This document shows positions 1 through 11,990 of a DNA stretch of 64,000 nucleotides, piece after piece. The position numbers were made by a program, and so were the translations under genes. Numbering within the stretch: position 1 is the first letter of the stretch; each line of letters opens with the position of its first letter. This DNA is from Stictocephala bisonia (Eukaryota > Arthropoda > Insecta > Hemiptera > Membracidae): the NCBI GenBank assembly GCA_035578905.1, contig JAQJVL010000731.1, positions 201,001 through 265,000 on the forward strand, read 5' to 3'. The notes under the pieces were generated by a model, which had not been told where the DNA came from, did not search any database, and saw nothing but the letters and a program-made list of their open reading frames with translations.

Positions 1-1689
1 TCTCATGGCATCCTTCAAGTGAATGTAGTCTTCACTCCTCAACTTTTTTTGGTTGTTTCGAATGAAGTTTAGCCGTTCTGTTTCAATTTTTGTGTACATA
101 TCAACCAAAAATTGGTTGAGGAGGTTGCAAAACAAAAGTAAATATGGTTCTTCGCCTTCTCGCTCCATTAAATTATATCCGTAGAAATCAGCTGCAGACA
201 CAGTTTTCTTAAGTGCTGTCTTGGTGTTTGGGTCACGCTGAGGGATGTTGATACAATAGCCATCTTCACCACAGCAGAACATGAGAGGATACTGAAGAGA
301 ATCATACGCTCGATGTAGCTCACTGATTCTTATCAGTTTGTCTTCCCTACTGTATAGCACAATGTCTCGCTTTTCAAACACCTGGCCTACAATCAAGACA
401 GCAACTTCGTTAGTGGTAGGAGTATTGTAACGTCCCTTGTGAGCACTCGAAGGCTTCTGGTCAGCAGTGATAACTACCTGGAAATCTTGCTGATCTTTGG
501 GAACAGAATCAATAGCAGCTTTGAACTCTTTGATATATTTGTTATGTTCATGAAGAATTTTTTGGAGCTGGTCTACCAATGCTGGCTTGACATCTTGAAA
601 GTACCCACAGCGAATGTCTCTTTCACGGTTATCATCACCAACAAAATATATCTGAAGGAAAGACGGCTGCTGTTGTGTTCGAGGCATTAGACTCCCTATT
701 CTATGATAAACCTGGCCTTGCACCTTATATGTTGGCATGAAATGGTCTCCTTTTATCTCTTTTGCTCCAAACGAAGTCATTTGGAAACAACCGTTGTATT
801 TGCGAATATTATTAAGAAAATGCTCAGCCTCAGGATGGTCGTGAGAAAGAAGGCTATGTAAGGGGTCGGGATATTTTTGAAAGGGAAGCAGTTGAACTTT
901 TCCATTACTGCAACACATTCCGGGGCTTTCGTCTTTCCATTTTAAAGCATGGCAGAAATTGCACTTTTCTCGAGGTCCAAGTTGAACTATTTTATCTGTA
1001 GAATATTCAATGTTTGGGTCATACTTGAAACTTGAGAGTTTCTTGATTGTCCATGGCAGTAACTTTACTTGTGCACGCCTCTCATTGTACTTTGACGTAG
1101 CCTCACGATTAACTTCAGGATGGTTTTTTGAGTACTTCTTTACAGACTTTCTGTTAATCTCGGGGTTGTTCTCGGTATATTTTTTAACAGCCCTTCTGTT
1201 TACTTCTGGGTGGCTCTCGGCATATTTTTGAACAGCCCTTCTGTTTACTTCTGGGTGGCTCTCGGCATATTTTTGAACAGCCCCCCTGTGCACTTCAGGG
1301 TGGCTCTCGGCATATTTTTTAACAGCCTTTCTAAGCATTTCAGGGTGGCTCTCCGTATTTTTAGCAACAGACTCCCTAACCTGCTTTTTTCGGATGGAAT
1401 CAGTGAATCTTTTCCTTCGTTTTCTACCTCTAGATTTTTGAGGTGTGATCACTGTTACGATTGATTCGTCCGAACTCATGTCTAAGGGAGTTTCAAGGTT
1501 TGATAGGATGGGCTGAGAAGAGCCTGGTTGGACTGCAACAGGTTCATAGACACAAAGGGAAGATGGGCCAGGTTTGGATGTAATAGGGTCGGTGGGCATA
1601 GATTCAGAAAAACCAGGTTGGGATTTTAATGTTGAGGTATAAGATTTTGAGGTATGTAGACTGTTTTGAAAATAATTTGGTACATAAGG
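1..1689 (-). CDS. Helitron Rep/helicase protein, N-terminal part (partial)
   Basis: I read 563 codons on the minus strand with no stop from 1689 to base 1, so the frame leaves the window open. The order is: a Ser/Pro-rich linker; a basic patch; seven copies of a 15-residue repeat of the type AVQKYAESHPEVNRR (about 1080-1380); a Cys cluster CNFCHALKWK...MCC (about 900-965); then the Helitron-like N-terminal domain with GAKEIKGDHFMPTYKVQGQV-type sequence, ending near LRSEDYIHLKDAMR. This order is typical of arthropod Helitron proteins, which start rolling-circle transposition by nicking DNA. The catalytic HUH histidines and the Pif1-type helicase are not in view. The first ATG after the upstream stop is at 1597-1599, but the frame is continuous with the OTU frame except for one TAA, so the true start may be at 2127. 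Confidence 0.88.
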
Positions 1690-2127
1690 TTATTCGCAAG
1701 GTATAAGAACGTCAAAGTGCCCTGCCATGTCATCACCAGAGAACTTAAGTCTTTTTATTTCCTGAACCTCATCCCCATAACAGGCTAAGAGTTTTCTGTC
1801 ACGAAAGAGCTCGAACTTATAAGGAAAGACCTCTGCTGCAACCATGAGCTCACAAAAGGTTCCATAGAAGTAAGGCTGTGACATGTTGGCGATATACTGA
1901 CGTTTAGTTCTGTAAGGGACTTTATTTATGGTCAAGGTGTAAGGCTTAAGTCTGCGCCAGTTGTTGGACACGTGACGCACAATGTCAGCGCGCACTCGGA
2001 GTGTTAGTGAAGCTGTACAGTGGACCAGATAAGATAAAGAGGAGAAAAGGCAAGCCCCGTCCCCAGTGATCTTTATGACATGGTGAGGTACTGCCACACC
2101 ATCAATATCGAATGTTTCAATAACCAT
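1690..2127 (-). CDS. OTU-like cysteine protease domain of the Helitron protein
   Basis: A 145-residue frame with OTU-family (ovarian tumour deubiquitinase-like) signatures: Asp23 and Cys26 in GDGACLFSSL, and a C-terminal His137 in GHFDVLIP, the expected catalytic triad. OTU domains fused N-terminally to Helitron proteins are known; they may act on ubiquitin, though the role in transposition is not settled. The frame ends at TAA (1690-1692). The next codon begins the Helitron frame in exactly the same phase, so the two were probably one protein now divided by a single stop. Alternatives are a separately translated OTU protein or a spliced stop. Signature certainty is high; independent function is uncertain. 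Confidence 0.85.
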   Translation of the reverse strand: MVIETFDIDGVAVPHHVIKITGDGACLFSSLSYLVHCTASLTLRVRADIVRHVSNNWRRLKPYTLTINKVPYRTKRQYIANMSQPYFYGTFCELMVAAEVFPYKFELFRDRKLLACYGDEVQEIKRLKFSGDDMAGHFDVLIPCE

Positions 2128-2879
2128 TGTCGTGCAACTGTTCAGAAAAAGTATGAAGACGAATAAAGAAAAATTTAGCTTTGTATTTTAGAAGAAGAAG
2201 ATGAAGTGAAAAGGTTCAAACCCAAGCAGATGATCTAGAATTGAAGCAAGCAGTAAGTAAAAGAAGCAAATAGCTAACAGAATAAAATACCAATATAAAC
2301 TCATGTAGTAAGGGAACACCCTACCCAAAGTGGAGTGGCTGGAGTTGTAACTACAGAGTTATGTCAACTGTATCAAGTTTGAACCAGGAGAACTATTAAG
2401 AGTGTCAGAGTTATGACATGAAAAAAGGTAAAAAAATGATGGTATGAAAGGATGTGAGGCAATCGAATACTATGGTAGCAAATAGTGGGGCAAAAGAAAA
2501 TATTTAAGAAAAAGTAGGTAGTATTCAGAAGCAATAAGCAATGGACAGAACTGAACAAACAGCAAAGCAGTGTTCAGGTCAAAAGCGTGTACTGCACTGA
2601 TATGAGCCGAGCCGTACTGCGGTGCGGTGCTGGTGAGGTGTGGGGAGTGGGAGGGAGGGCAGAGGTCAACTGATAAGAACCGGCCTTCTAGTGAACAGCC
2701 AAGACTGCTATCGCTAATTTACAATCAGCCGAAGAATCATAGTATCAAGTTTATTTGTGATCTGTTGTCTAGGTTTAGAAAATATACAACAATCGTCAAG
2801 TATCGAGTTTTTTGCTGTTTGGTTTGAAACGTGATTGAAATGTTTTTTTTTTTTTTTATAAGCACTTATGCAAAGTTCA
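2128..2879. other. Helitron leader, no gene seen
   Basis: Noncoding stretch between the OTU start codon and the subterminal repeats. It contains a run of T at about 2841-2857. Short open frames here have no recognisable similarity. Confidence 0.5.
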
Positions 2880-4150
2880 ATAGTTAAAGTTCAAGAGTTA
2901 TAGTGCCGAGCAGAACCAAACTTGTTGTAAAATTTTTATTACAGTTCATTTTAAGACCTAAAAGAAAGCTTAGCACCAAATTTAGTTGCGATCTGCTTTG
3001 TTAGTTCAGAAAAAACGTCCCAGAATTCATCTTAGACCTAAAAGGAAGTTTAGCACCAAATTTTCTTTTAATCTAATGTTTAAGTTCAGAAAATTCGAAA
3101 ACTAAACGTCGCGTTTTACGCGGTTTGGTCGAGAACCCGATTTAATTTTTTGAAACAGTTTCTCAGAGAGCACCTACAACTCTAGAGAAAGCTACATACC
3201 AATTTGCATTCGAATCCGTTCCTTAATCATAATCCGTAGCGAAGCACGGGTACTTTCTGCTAGTTCTTTATAGTGCTGAAATGACCCGAACTTTGTGAAA
3301 ACTTTTTTCTAGAGTTCATCTAAGACCTAAAAGGAAGCTTGGTACCAAGTTTTGTTGCAATGTGATTTGTAGGTTCACAAAAAATACTTAAATTTAAAAG
3401 TCACGTTTTTCACGGTTTGGTCGTGAACCTGATTGAATTTTTTGAAACCGTTTCTTAGCGAGCACCTACTACCCTAGAAGAAGCTACGTACCAAGTTTCA
3501 TACGAATCCGTTCGGTGGTTTTTGAGATTTCGTGTTTAGTCAGTCAGTGAGTGAGTGAGTTCTTTATAGTGCTGAAATGACCCGAACTTTGTGAAAACTT
3601 TTTCTAGAGTTCATCTAAGACCTAAAAGGAAGCTTGGTACCAAGTTTTGTTGCAATGTGATTTGTAGGTTCACAAAAAATACATAAATTTAAAAGTCACG
3701 TTTTTCGCGGTTTGGTCGCGAACCTGATTGAATTTTTTGAAACCGTTTCTTAGCGAGCACCTACTACCCTAGAGGAAGCTACGTACCAAGTTTCATACGA
3801 ATCCGTTCGGTGGTTTTTGAGATTTCGTGTTTAGTCAGTCAGTGAGTGAGTGAGTTCTTTATAGTGCTGAAATGACCCGAACTTTGTGAAAACTTTTTCT
3901 AGAGTTCATCTAAGACCTAAAAGGAAGCTTGGTACCAAGTTTTGTTGCAATGTGATTTGTAGGTTCACAAAAAATACATAAATTTAAAAGTCGCGTTTTT
4001 CGCGGTTTGGTCGCGAACCTGATTGAATTTTTTGAAACCGTTTCTTAGCGAGCACCTACTACCTTAGAGGAAGCTACGTACCAAGTTTCATACGAATCCG
4101 TTCGGTGGTTTTTGAGATTTCGTGTTTAGTCAGTCAGTGAGTGAGTGAGT
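2880..4150 (-). repeat. Tandem 295-bp Helitron subterminal repeat: three close copies plus one diverged
   Basis: Three near-identical units begin with GTTCTTTATAGTGCTG at 3263, 3559 and 3854 (spacing 296 and 295). Each ends in the GTCAGTCAGTGAGTGAGTGAG motif. A fourth, clearly diverged unit lies at about 2880-3233, with the same order of blocks (AAGACCTAAAAGGAAG, GCGGTTTGGTCG, GAGCACCTAC, CGAATCCGTT). The block sits directly inside the inferred 5' terminus of the minus-strand Helitron. Near identity of the last three units suggests recent unequal exchange. Confidence 0.9.
3234..3263 (+). other. Helitron 3'-terminus-like hairpin plus CTAG
   Basis: The plus strand reads CCGTAGCGAAGCACGG, which folds as CCGT-(A)-GC/GAA/GC-ACGG, then GTACTTTCTG and CTAG followed by T. 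A GC hairpin followed by CTRR and a host T is the Helitron 3' signature. It lies between the diverged and the near-identical 295-bp units. It may be the remaining end of a plus-strand non-autonomous copy; no matching 5' end was found upstream. Confidence 0.5.
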
Positions 4151-4175
4151 GGTATTTGGCTTATATATGTATAGA

Positions 4176-7100
4176 TATTACGTTTTATTTAAACGTATGC
4201 TTTGGCAATCTTTGATTCTAACGGCGCTGAGTTGAGTCAGCTGAGTACCAGCTGGCGTAACTTCTTGTTTATGCTTCTACAGCTGGCTGTCATGATCCTA
4301 AAAATGCAGCAAATGCCAAATAAACGCTATTAGCAATCGCAGCTAGTGTAAGCGTAGGTGCAGACGACTTACGGTTTTGTTTGGAAGGTGACGTCGTGCG
4401 TGATTTTCGAACGAGTAAGAGTATACTGAAATCAGTGTTTATGTTGTTTGAATGAAAACAATTTTTAATTTTGTGTTAAATAAATATTTTGGGAGTAAGA
4501 TATTAAAATTTCTCTTAACAAATCATAAAGTTATGTTTTATGGCATATAAGATGAACAACTCGTCTGTTAAGTGTGTGGGACTAGTGTATCTCCAAGATA
4601 TTTTCCAATTAGCCTACGCCTGAATTATTGAAATTTCAATAGGTATGTTGCATCCTACTTTTAAATCTTTTCATTTTATTTCCTTTCCACGATTTTAAAA
4701 CTCATAACATTAATAATTAATAGAGTTACATCAATAGATTAAGTAGGTATTGTAAGAGTAGGTGTAGGCAACTATGTTTCTAGTTGTTGAATGAGGCAAT
4801 TGGATTAGACCTCATTACCTCGTATCTAATTAACTGGGCTTATTAATTAGTAATAAAATCATTAAAGGTTATTCCTTAATATACATAGCTTAGAGTCAAC
4901 TAGGCATGTTGTGCTGACCAAATTTCTATTAATTCTGATAATCACTTATTAATTGTTGACAGAATTTACCTGAAGAGACCAGTTATTTTAACTCCTGTGC
5001 AGGCTTCATATTCAGGTCCTTTGATAAAATGACATAGGTTTGTCACCTTTAATTGGTGATGACGTAAGAGCGTACTGAATTTTGAACTTGTTTCTCTTGA
5101 TGAAGATATGATTTTAAATACAAGTAATGAGGACGAAACCCTTGTCATAATTTCTTTTCAATATATTTGTTTCTTTAACTCTCAAACTTCAACAAGGCGT
5201 TGTGTTTGACTACTGCACTACCGCTACACAACGGAAATCAGCCCTGTTGCTCCTTTCTGATATCAACCTTTATTATTATCTATCTAACTTACTAACGATA
5301 TTGACATGATTTATATACCACTGCAAATAGGAAGAGTTGCCAGTTTTCATGGCATGCTTGTTTTCATTACGAAATGAAACAAAAAGAGAATAGTTAAAGT
5401 TAGTTGTATTTTTACTACTACTCAACCACAACAGGGCTTAGTTTAGCTCCTTTCTACAATTAATCTTAGTATAATCTACCTATTTACTGCATTGAATTGA
5501 TTTATATAATACTGTAAAAGGCAAAAGGCAGAGTTGCTATATAATCCATAACAAATATATTAGTCTTCTGGATGAAAAAAAAACCATTGTCTAAAATACA
5601 ACATTTATGTGCATATGGCCAGAAAAGTTTCATCTATCATCTATGAATAACTATTGACACCTATGGAGCTGACAGCCTATGGACACCATTTCACATCTAA
5701 TGACCAGTTCAAGGGTAAAAAAACTATGAAACTATGGGCTTAAGTTTAATTCATCGATTTGTTTCAATTATTTTTATTTAAAAGATAATTGTTTGGTCAT
5801 GAAATTCTCGTACCAATAACTCATCATATGACGTTAAAGAAAAATTCAAATAATTTTCAAAAATGTTCACAGAAAGCACATAAATTATACTTCACACAAA
5901 ACTGACTTGTACAGATGATAATAAGAATAAATATCCTTCAAAATAATATAAAAAAAATTGTCTAATTACATCCACTTTTCAAAACAGAAGAAGTTAAATT
6001 CATGTTCAAATAATGTATGCAAATTAGGTAATAGTTGTTAATCTGTAGTTAAAATGAACAGAAGGAAGCATGATTTATTGGGTTCCAACCAATGAGATAC
6101 TCTAAAAGCAAAAATTTCCTCTTTTTAAAATCTGCAGCTTTCTTGTGTGTGTAAGATTCTTTGAGGTAGACATGTGAGAGAAGGCAGACATCGTTTTAAT
6201 ACTTTCAATTATGAATGTTACGGTCATGCAGCTTTTATAGAGGATTATTATTTGCAAAGTTGGTGTGTTTTTCTTATTATTGTATTTATTTAGTTAGTTT
6301 AGTTATGGTACACACAGACAGGGATTGCTAGTGAAGCAATCTGCATTTGATGTCAAGGAGATAATTTTTAACAATTGTACATACTAGAACTCAAAGATTT
6401 TTATGTTTTTTGTTTGTTTATAAGTATTCAGCTATTTGTAAAAAACTAGCTGGCTTTGGCATTTTTACTACCAAGAATTGTAATATCTAGCCATTATAAT
6501 AATCTCTATCTTTTAACAAAACAATGTACACTTCAACACCTAATGTGTGAAATGTGCACCTTCTAGAGTTAGAGTGTCATCATTTGTAAGTTCCCTGAGA
6601 TATTCAACTTTTAAAAGATGTTAAATACCTGACTGAAAATAATTCTCAGTTTTGTTACTGTTTATTAAAAATGTTTTCTATAATAGCAATTTTGTCTACT
6701 TGCATTACATTTGTAAATTAAATCTTACCTCCCCTCCATCCCCAACGTAGGAGTAATGGATATACAAGTAATTTTGTTGGTATAGTATGGGTGTAACAAG
6801 AATTGAGTAATGAATTTTAGATCTAATGCAATATTTATTTTATAAAGACAACAAATCAAGGATAATTGATAACTTGTAATTAATTAGGTCTGCCAAATTT
6901 CAAAATCATAAACGGTACAGAGTGGGATATGATTTTAGAAACATCAAGTATGCATTCTTAACTTATATAATTAATGATTTACTGATAATATACATTTGTT
7001 ATAGATGCAGAGTCATAATGGGAAGATTTCTAATTTGTTTGTGCCTGCAGCGAATTTTACTTCCAATATCACTTCTTGTCGGTAAGTTCTTTCTAGCAAT

Positions 7101-7249
7101 GAAATATATTTAGTCTGTACGTTTTATTACATCATTAGTGATCAGTACGATCAAACATTAACATTATAATTATTTGCTGTTTTATAATGAATATTTCAAG
7201 ATACAATTCTAATACGCAGTGGTTGTAGAATAAACAAATAATATTTAAC
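4176..7249. other. AT-rich interval, no gene seen
   Basis: Low-GC sequence with only short open frames (for example 4966-5148 and 6922-7113) lacking recognisable motifs. I saw no RNA gene, array or terminal repeat here. Confidence 0.5.
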
Positions 7250-7253
7250 TTAA

Positions 7254-8326
7254 CCCTCAGGAAATCGTGCTATGGTCGAAAGCACCGCAGGGATATAATT
7301 TTTCTGCTAGTGGCAAGCCTGACTGTCAGATAAGATAAGATAAGTTGCTCCACGTATTTCCAACCCATCTATTAGCTGATATGCCTTGTCCATCACAATC
7401 GCTATTGTGATGTAGTAGACTTTACTCCTCACTTCCGCAGTGCTTTTGACTGCGCACACAACCATTTGTGTCATCGTTTTTTTATATGCGGTTCTTTTAC
7501 TGTGCGTGTGACTCTTGGTGTTAGTGCCTTTTACTACTTATAATTTTTATATGTTATTTGACTTTAGTAAATTAAGTATATGATCAATGAACAATAGTTG
7601 TAAAGGCTTAATAAGTTACTCGACAGTGTTGAAAAGGAAGAATTAATGATCGTTTGGATTCAAAGGAAGTTCAGAAACGAGTTTGAAGAAGTGGACGAAG
7701 ATGTGGAAGATGAAGTTTTGGGAAATATATATGTAGAAGAGGATAATGAAGAAGATAATGTTGAAGTTAATAAAACGTGAAAGTGAGCAATCTGCAAGTG
7801 AAAGTAATTTACAAGATCTTGCCCCAAGTTCTGAACAGCCTTTGCTTAGACAGTCTCGTCCATTGCTACAGTAAACAGGAAAAGATTATTTCACTAAATG
7901 GAACATGCACCCAGCTGAATATCATTGAAAAATACGGCATCACAACATCGTTACTTATGTTCGTGCTGTTCATGTTTCTACTCTACTTGAGGCGTAGCAG
8001 CTTTACTTCCCAGACACACTGTTGGATAAAATTGTGGAATACACCAACTTGTGGATTCTAAATAAGCAAAAAGACTACTAGACCTCATGATGCAGCTGAA
8101 ACCAACAGGACAGAATTGAAAGCTGTAATAGGGCTACTATACCTGGTGTTTGGTGTTATTATTTGTTGTATGTTGTATCGATACTATGAAAATAAAATAA
8201 AACCTATTAAATATTGAAAAATAATAAAATATAAAAACATTTATCAAGTAATAGAAATAACAGATACTAAGTATTGCGCGAGTGCGGTCTTCTGACGTTA
8301 TTGTTGGGAGCGTGACTTCCAGAGGG
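7254..8326 (+). mobile_element. piggyBac-type relic flanked by TTAA
   Basis: TTAA occurs at 7250-7253 and 8327-8330, the piggyBac target. Immediately inside are imperfect inverted termini: CCCTCAGGAAATCGTGC on the left and, read on the minus strand from the right end, CCCTCTGGAAGTCACGC (13 of 17 matching). The interior carries a broken piece of piggyBac transposase. At 1073 bp it is far shorter than an autonomous element of about 2.5 kb, so most of the transposase is deleted. Confidence 0.78.
7650..8165 (+). pseudogene. piggyBac transposase N-terminal fragment (frameshifted)
   Basis: Reading across frames shows an acidic N-terminal stretch (from about 7685), a Ser-rich segment, then KDYFTKWNMHPAEYH, a stretch like RHHNIVTYVRAVH, LLDKIVEYTNLWI, and finally sequence like the GLLYL start of the DDE_Tnp_1_7 domain near 8130. 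Several stops and at least one frameshift break it, and the DDE catalytic region is absent. The assignment agrees with the TTAA ends and inverted termini. Confidence 0.7.
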
Positions 8327-8330
8327 TTAA

Positions 8331-9005
8331 GTTTCTTTTACATTCTTCATTTTAAGAGTTAGCTACACCTGTTGCTATATTGGATTAAATTAACACAGCC
8401 CCATGTGGCTAATGTTAATTTCAAATAGATTCTTGAACTTAACTGAATGGTTTCCTTTATAAACTTCTTTACATGGTAACATCTTAAACTTGACCTTTTT
8501 TTAAACAAAACAGAATTCTCTAGAGCTTTTAGAGATCCAGATTATTTTCTAATGAAGGGATTCCAACAATTATTTTGAATTAAATATTTTGTTTAAATAA
8601 ATCAAAACCAGTTAGATTAAATCTAATCTTATCGGGCTCTAGTTATCCTTTAAAGCATGCAAAAATTTGAAATTCACACTCTTCAAAATGTAACCGTGAC
8701 ATGTCTGTAAGCAAAGTAATGTTCAGGTGCAAAACACAGGCATCAGCTACTGACATATACGCTGGCTAGTGTACAAGTGGGGGAAGAGAGTAAGCTGCCA
8801 CCGCCGTTTAACTTGCACTACGATTTAGGAATGGACGAACAGACGACACACTGGTCTACAAATTGTCGTAGAAATTACAAGTAGTTCCAAAGTCAACACC
8901 AGATAGACGGTCAGACACTACTGCGACAAAATTATTAACTGGAGAAGTCTGATAACAATAGATTTGAAGGTTATATTTATTAACAAAAACTCTAATTCTG
9001 TAGTT
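8331..9005. other. Interval with no gene seen
   Basis: AT-rich sequence between the piggyBac relic and a TA microsatellite. No recognisable coding frame or repeat. Confidence 0.5.
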
Positions 9006-9007
9006 AA

Positions 9008-9009
<2 letters not shown>

Positions 9010-9057
<48 letters not shown>
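9010..9057. repeat. (TA)n microsatellite
   Basis: About 23 uninterrupted TA dinucleotides; low complexity, cruciform-prone. Confidence 0.95.
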
Positions 9058-9061
<4 letters not shown>

Positions 9062-9209
9062 TTAAAATAGAAAATTTATACTAGCTGTTAACAGTATTTT
9101 GGTTTTTTAATATTTATGATTCTTTATAATCTGATTTCCTAAAAAGTAAATAAAAAAACACAGTCTTGATGATATTTAGTATAGAGAATAAAGGCGATTT
9201 TATTAGATA

Positions 9210-9725
9210 TTAAAAAAGCATTTTAAACAAGTTTTGAACGCCTTGGGTAATCTTTTATATAATTATATAAATTATTTTTGTTTGTTTTTCGTTTTTATAT
9301 AATAATTGGATATATAAGTACAATTATAATTAAATATTAAACTTTGTATTTAAATAATCTGAGGAAAACCAATTTGTCAGTACTTTATCTAATGATCAAT
9401 CATTTTTATTACCAACAATTATTAACATGTATAGCAAATGTCATATATAATATTAAATATGGTTTTTGATTCATTCACTCAACATATGCACATCCATACA
9501 CAAAACTTGACATTCATTCAAAGCCAATTCGGTACCACCTCTGACGGATCAATCTTCTGATGGAACAGTCCTCCAGTTGTTTGCCAAAAACTTGTTGACA
9601 TTATAAAATGCTTGTGACGCTAAAAAAGCATTTTAAATGAGTTTTTAATGCCTTGGGTCATTTTTATATAGTTATACAACAATTATTCTTGTTTTTTGTT
9701 TTTATATAATATTATATCACTTAAT
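9210..9725 (-). repeat. Direct duplication of a LINE 3' segment (about 100 bp, two copies)
   Basis: The segments at about 9210-9310 and 9615-9725 share AAAAAGCATTTTAAA, a GAGTTTTTAATGCCTTGGGT-like block and TTTTTATATAATA in the same order and orientation. The second lies inside the LINE remnant, so the first is a copied fragment of it. Confidence 0.6.
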
Positions 9726-10240
9726 TGATAAATGAACGCCTGCATGCGAAGGCAGTCACTCATAAATCACCATTCTGTGTCTCCCAGTTCGGTAGGTTTC
9801 TGTACTTCTCTGGTCTCATGGGAATGTATGTCTTTATTGCTCGTCGGCATGCACTTAGACATACAATACAGGGTTGTTTCTAAGATATAAAGACCGGGGA
9901 GAGTCATCAGTTGCAATTTTTTTAAAGTTTCTCTATATGACCCAAATAATTTTACTGTTTGCTCAAGCTCCTCACAGTGTCACATTGTATGAAAGGTGGG
10001 GGTAAATTAAGCCAAAGTACACTGTCATCAGAACCTGAGTAGGGCAGTATTTTGCTGGGAACCTCAAAACATAAATTCCTGAGATTATTTTGGTACAAAC
10101 ATGTTCAGTGTGGTCTTTCCATGTCAAGGTAAATTCCAAGGAACTTTGAACAGCTGGTTTCATCCAGTATGGAGTCTGCCAACATTATTGTGGGACCATC
10201 ATCTTGGTTGCAAACAAGTGAATGCCACGCAAATAAAATT
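9480..10240 (-). pseudogene. jockey/CR1-type LINE reverse transcriptase, 3' remnant
   Basis: Minus-strand translation gives sequence typical of the thumb and C-terminal part of a non-LTR retrotransposon RT: a FLGIYLD motif near 10150, [14 protein letters not shown], then [55 protein letters not shown], and a C-terminal tail near 9530-9620. The frame shifts at about 10150 and 9972 and has stops near 9765 and 9610, so it is dead. The catalytic palm (YADD-type) would lie upstream and is not present. Confidence 0.75.
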
Positions 10241-10963
10241 TACTATAATATCTGTACAAATATTAAAACGATCAATTTCAGTCAACTCAGATCAGAGCAG
10301 CTCACTAAAGAATGAAAGATTTCTAATAAACTCATAAAAATCTAAGCGAGTCCTGTATGAGTTTTTTATATAAATCAATTAGTATTTGTAATATTTTTCC
10401 TGTACTTATTTTGTATTCTTATTAAGTTTGGTGATGTGATTTTGTAATTTCAACCAACATGTAATATGCTAGAAGCTGTCAAAATGCACTTTATTGCATA
10501 CAATCGATACCACAGGGAGTTTTATTATAGCCTATATGATGACTTTTTGTTTGATACATGGCAGAAATTTATTATGATATTTGATTATCAAGCAACATTA
10601 TGTAAATTGGTTATAATATAGCAGAGACCACCACGTCAAAAACCAATGTTCTAATGAAGTTATAGTTTATTATTTTAACCAAATCCCATTGTTCTTTGTA
10701 TTCACAAAACATCTCACGAAGAGGTGTCATTCATTCTAATGGTGGACTATTACCTGAGACAATGAGCTCTTTGTGTAATGTGAGAAAGTAGTGATGGATT
10801 GGAACAGCTCAAGGCCAACAAAATCTTGTAGATGATCTCTTAATTTCTGTATCTATTTTACTAAACTTTATTAAGCACACATTCTGGAATTACCTTATTA
10901 TATTTGCCACTTAATTGTTCTAAAATCTAAAAGTTGAGGTAAATTATAGTCTATTTAAATATA
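10241..10963. other. Interval with no gene seen
   Basis: AT-rich sequence between the LINE and copia remnants; nothing recognisable. Confidence 0.45.
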
Positions 10964-11990
10964 TTATTGTGGAATCTTTTTTGTATAAGAGATTTTAGTA
11001 AATGTAGGAGCAAATCCTTTATTGAACCAAAGTTCATATGAAGTAGAATCTTCGCTCTCGTAGAACCTGTATAATTTATACATGAGTAGCTGTGTTATGG
11101 CCTCAGCCCATAAACATTTAGATAATTTTGTATCAACAAGCATAGTACATGCACTTTCTAAAATAGTATGCATTTTTCTTTCAACAGAAGCATTCTCCTC
11201 TGGTATGTATGACATTATACTCCTCATCAAAGTTCCTCGTTTCTGGAGAATTTTGTTCACCTTTAAATTATAAAATCCAGTTCCTTCATCGCACATAAAG
11301 GACCTGACTAAATATTGTGCAGTTGTATAATCATTTAGAAAAGTTTCCAGGAACATCTGATTTATTTTCAGCAAAAAATACTCAGTGGTACTTTGTAAAG
11401 TAGTCCTTGAAAACAATCCAATACGTCTTAACTTCAATTTCAATTCCTATATGGATCCACATCACTGGCCAGTTCACCAGGATCCATAGTTACAGTTTTT
11501 GAATGATAGGTACTTCGATGGTGCTTTCCTAAAACAGAACTCTTACAGAATTCATCAGTTTTATCAAAAAAAATCCCTCTCTATTTAAGATGTTATAAGG
11601 AGCAAGACACTCATGCCATTCTTGAAGTGTCCTTGGTTTACTCTTGCAAGCATTATTTGCATCAGGTGGCTCTATCTAGCTAAAACTTTTCAGGATCTAT
11701 TACATCAAATTTGAGCTCATAGAGACAATTGAGGAAGCATTTGAGGAATGTTATCTCTTAGAAATACACATTTATCTTGTGACACTTTGAAGACAAGTCC
11801 TTTTCTGTTGTTAGACTAACATTAGATTTTGACCTAAAATAGAAACATATTACAAATTTTCTTAAATTTGTAATACTTTACGTTGTCCAATTGATGCTAT
11901 CATACAAATGCCACCTTCTCCAATAGATTCAATAACTTCACCATTGCCTACACTGACTTTTATTGCCTATGTAAACACATTGAAGGTATC
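10964..11990 (-). pseudogene. Ty1/copia-type pol fragment (protease to integrase)
   Basis: Reading down the minus strand: a protease-end piece like GEVIESIGEGGICMIASI (about 11940); a GAG-pre-integrase piece with TLQEWHECLAPYN (about 11620), followed in another frame by CKSSVLGKHHRSTYH; then a 159-residue open frame (11443-10964) matching the integrase core C-terminal half, including ENASVERKMHTILESACTML and LWAEAITQ, with the E of the DDE set. Copia integrases insert cDNA. Several frameshifts separate the parts, and I found no LTRs or RT, so this is a truncated relic. Confidence 0.8.

Larger units (their letters stand above)
1..4175 (-). mobile_element. Autonomous Helitron, 5' part (continues beyond left edge)
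   Basis: Minus-strand rolling-circle transposon. Its 5' terminus is placed at 4175, where the minus strand reads A then TCTATACATATATAAGCC, matching the family rule of a 5' TC inserted between host A and T. Just inside lie the CACTCACTGACTGAC-type subterminal sequence and a triplicated 295-bp block. An OTU frame and a Helitron N-terminal frame follow, running off the window at base 1. The Rep HUH motifs, helicase and 3' hairpin would lie outside the window. The coding evidence is strong; the exact 5' base is inferred from the terminal rule. Confidence 0.8.
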
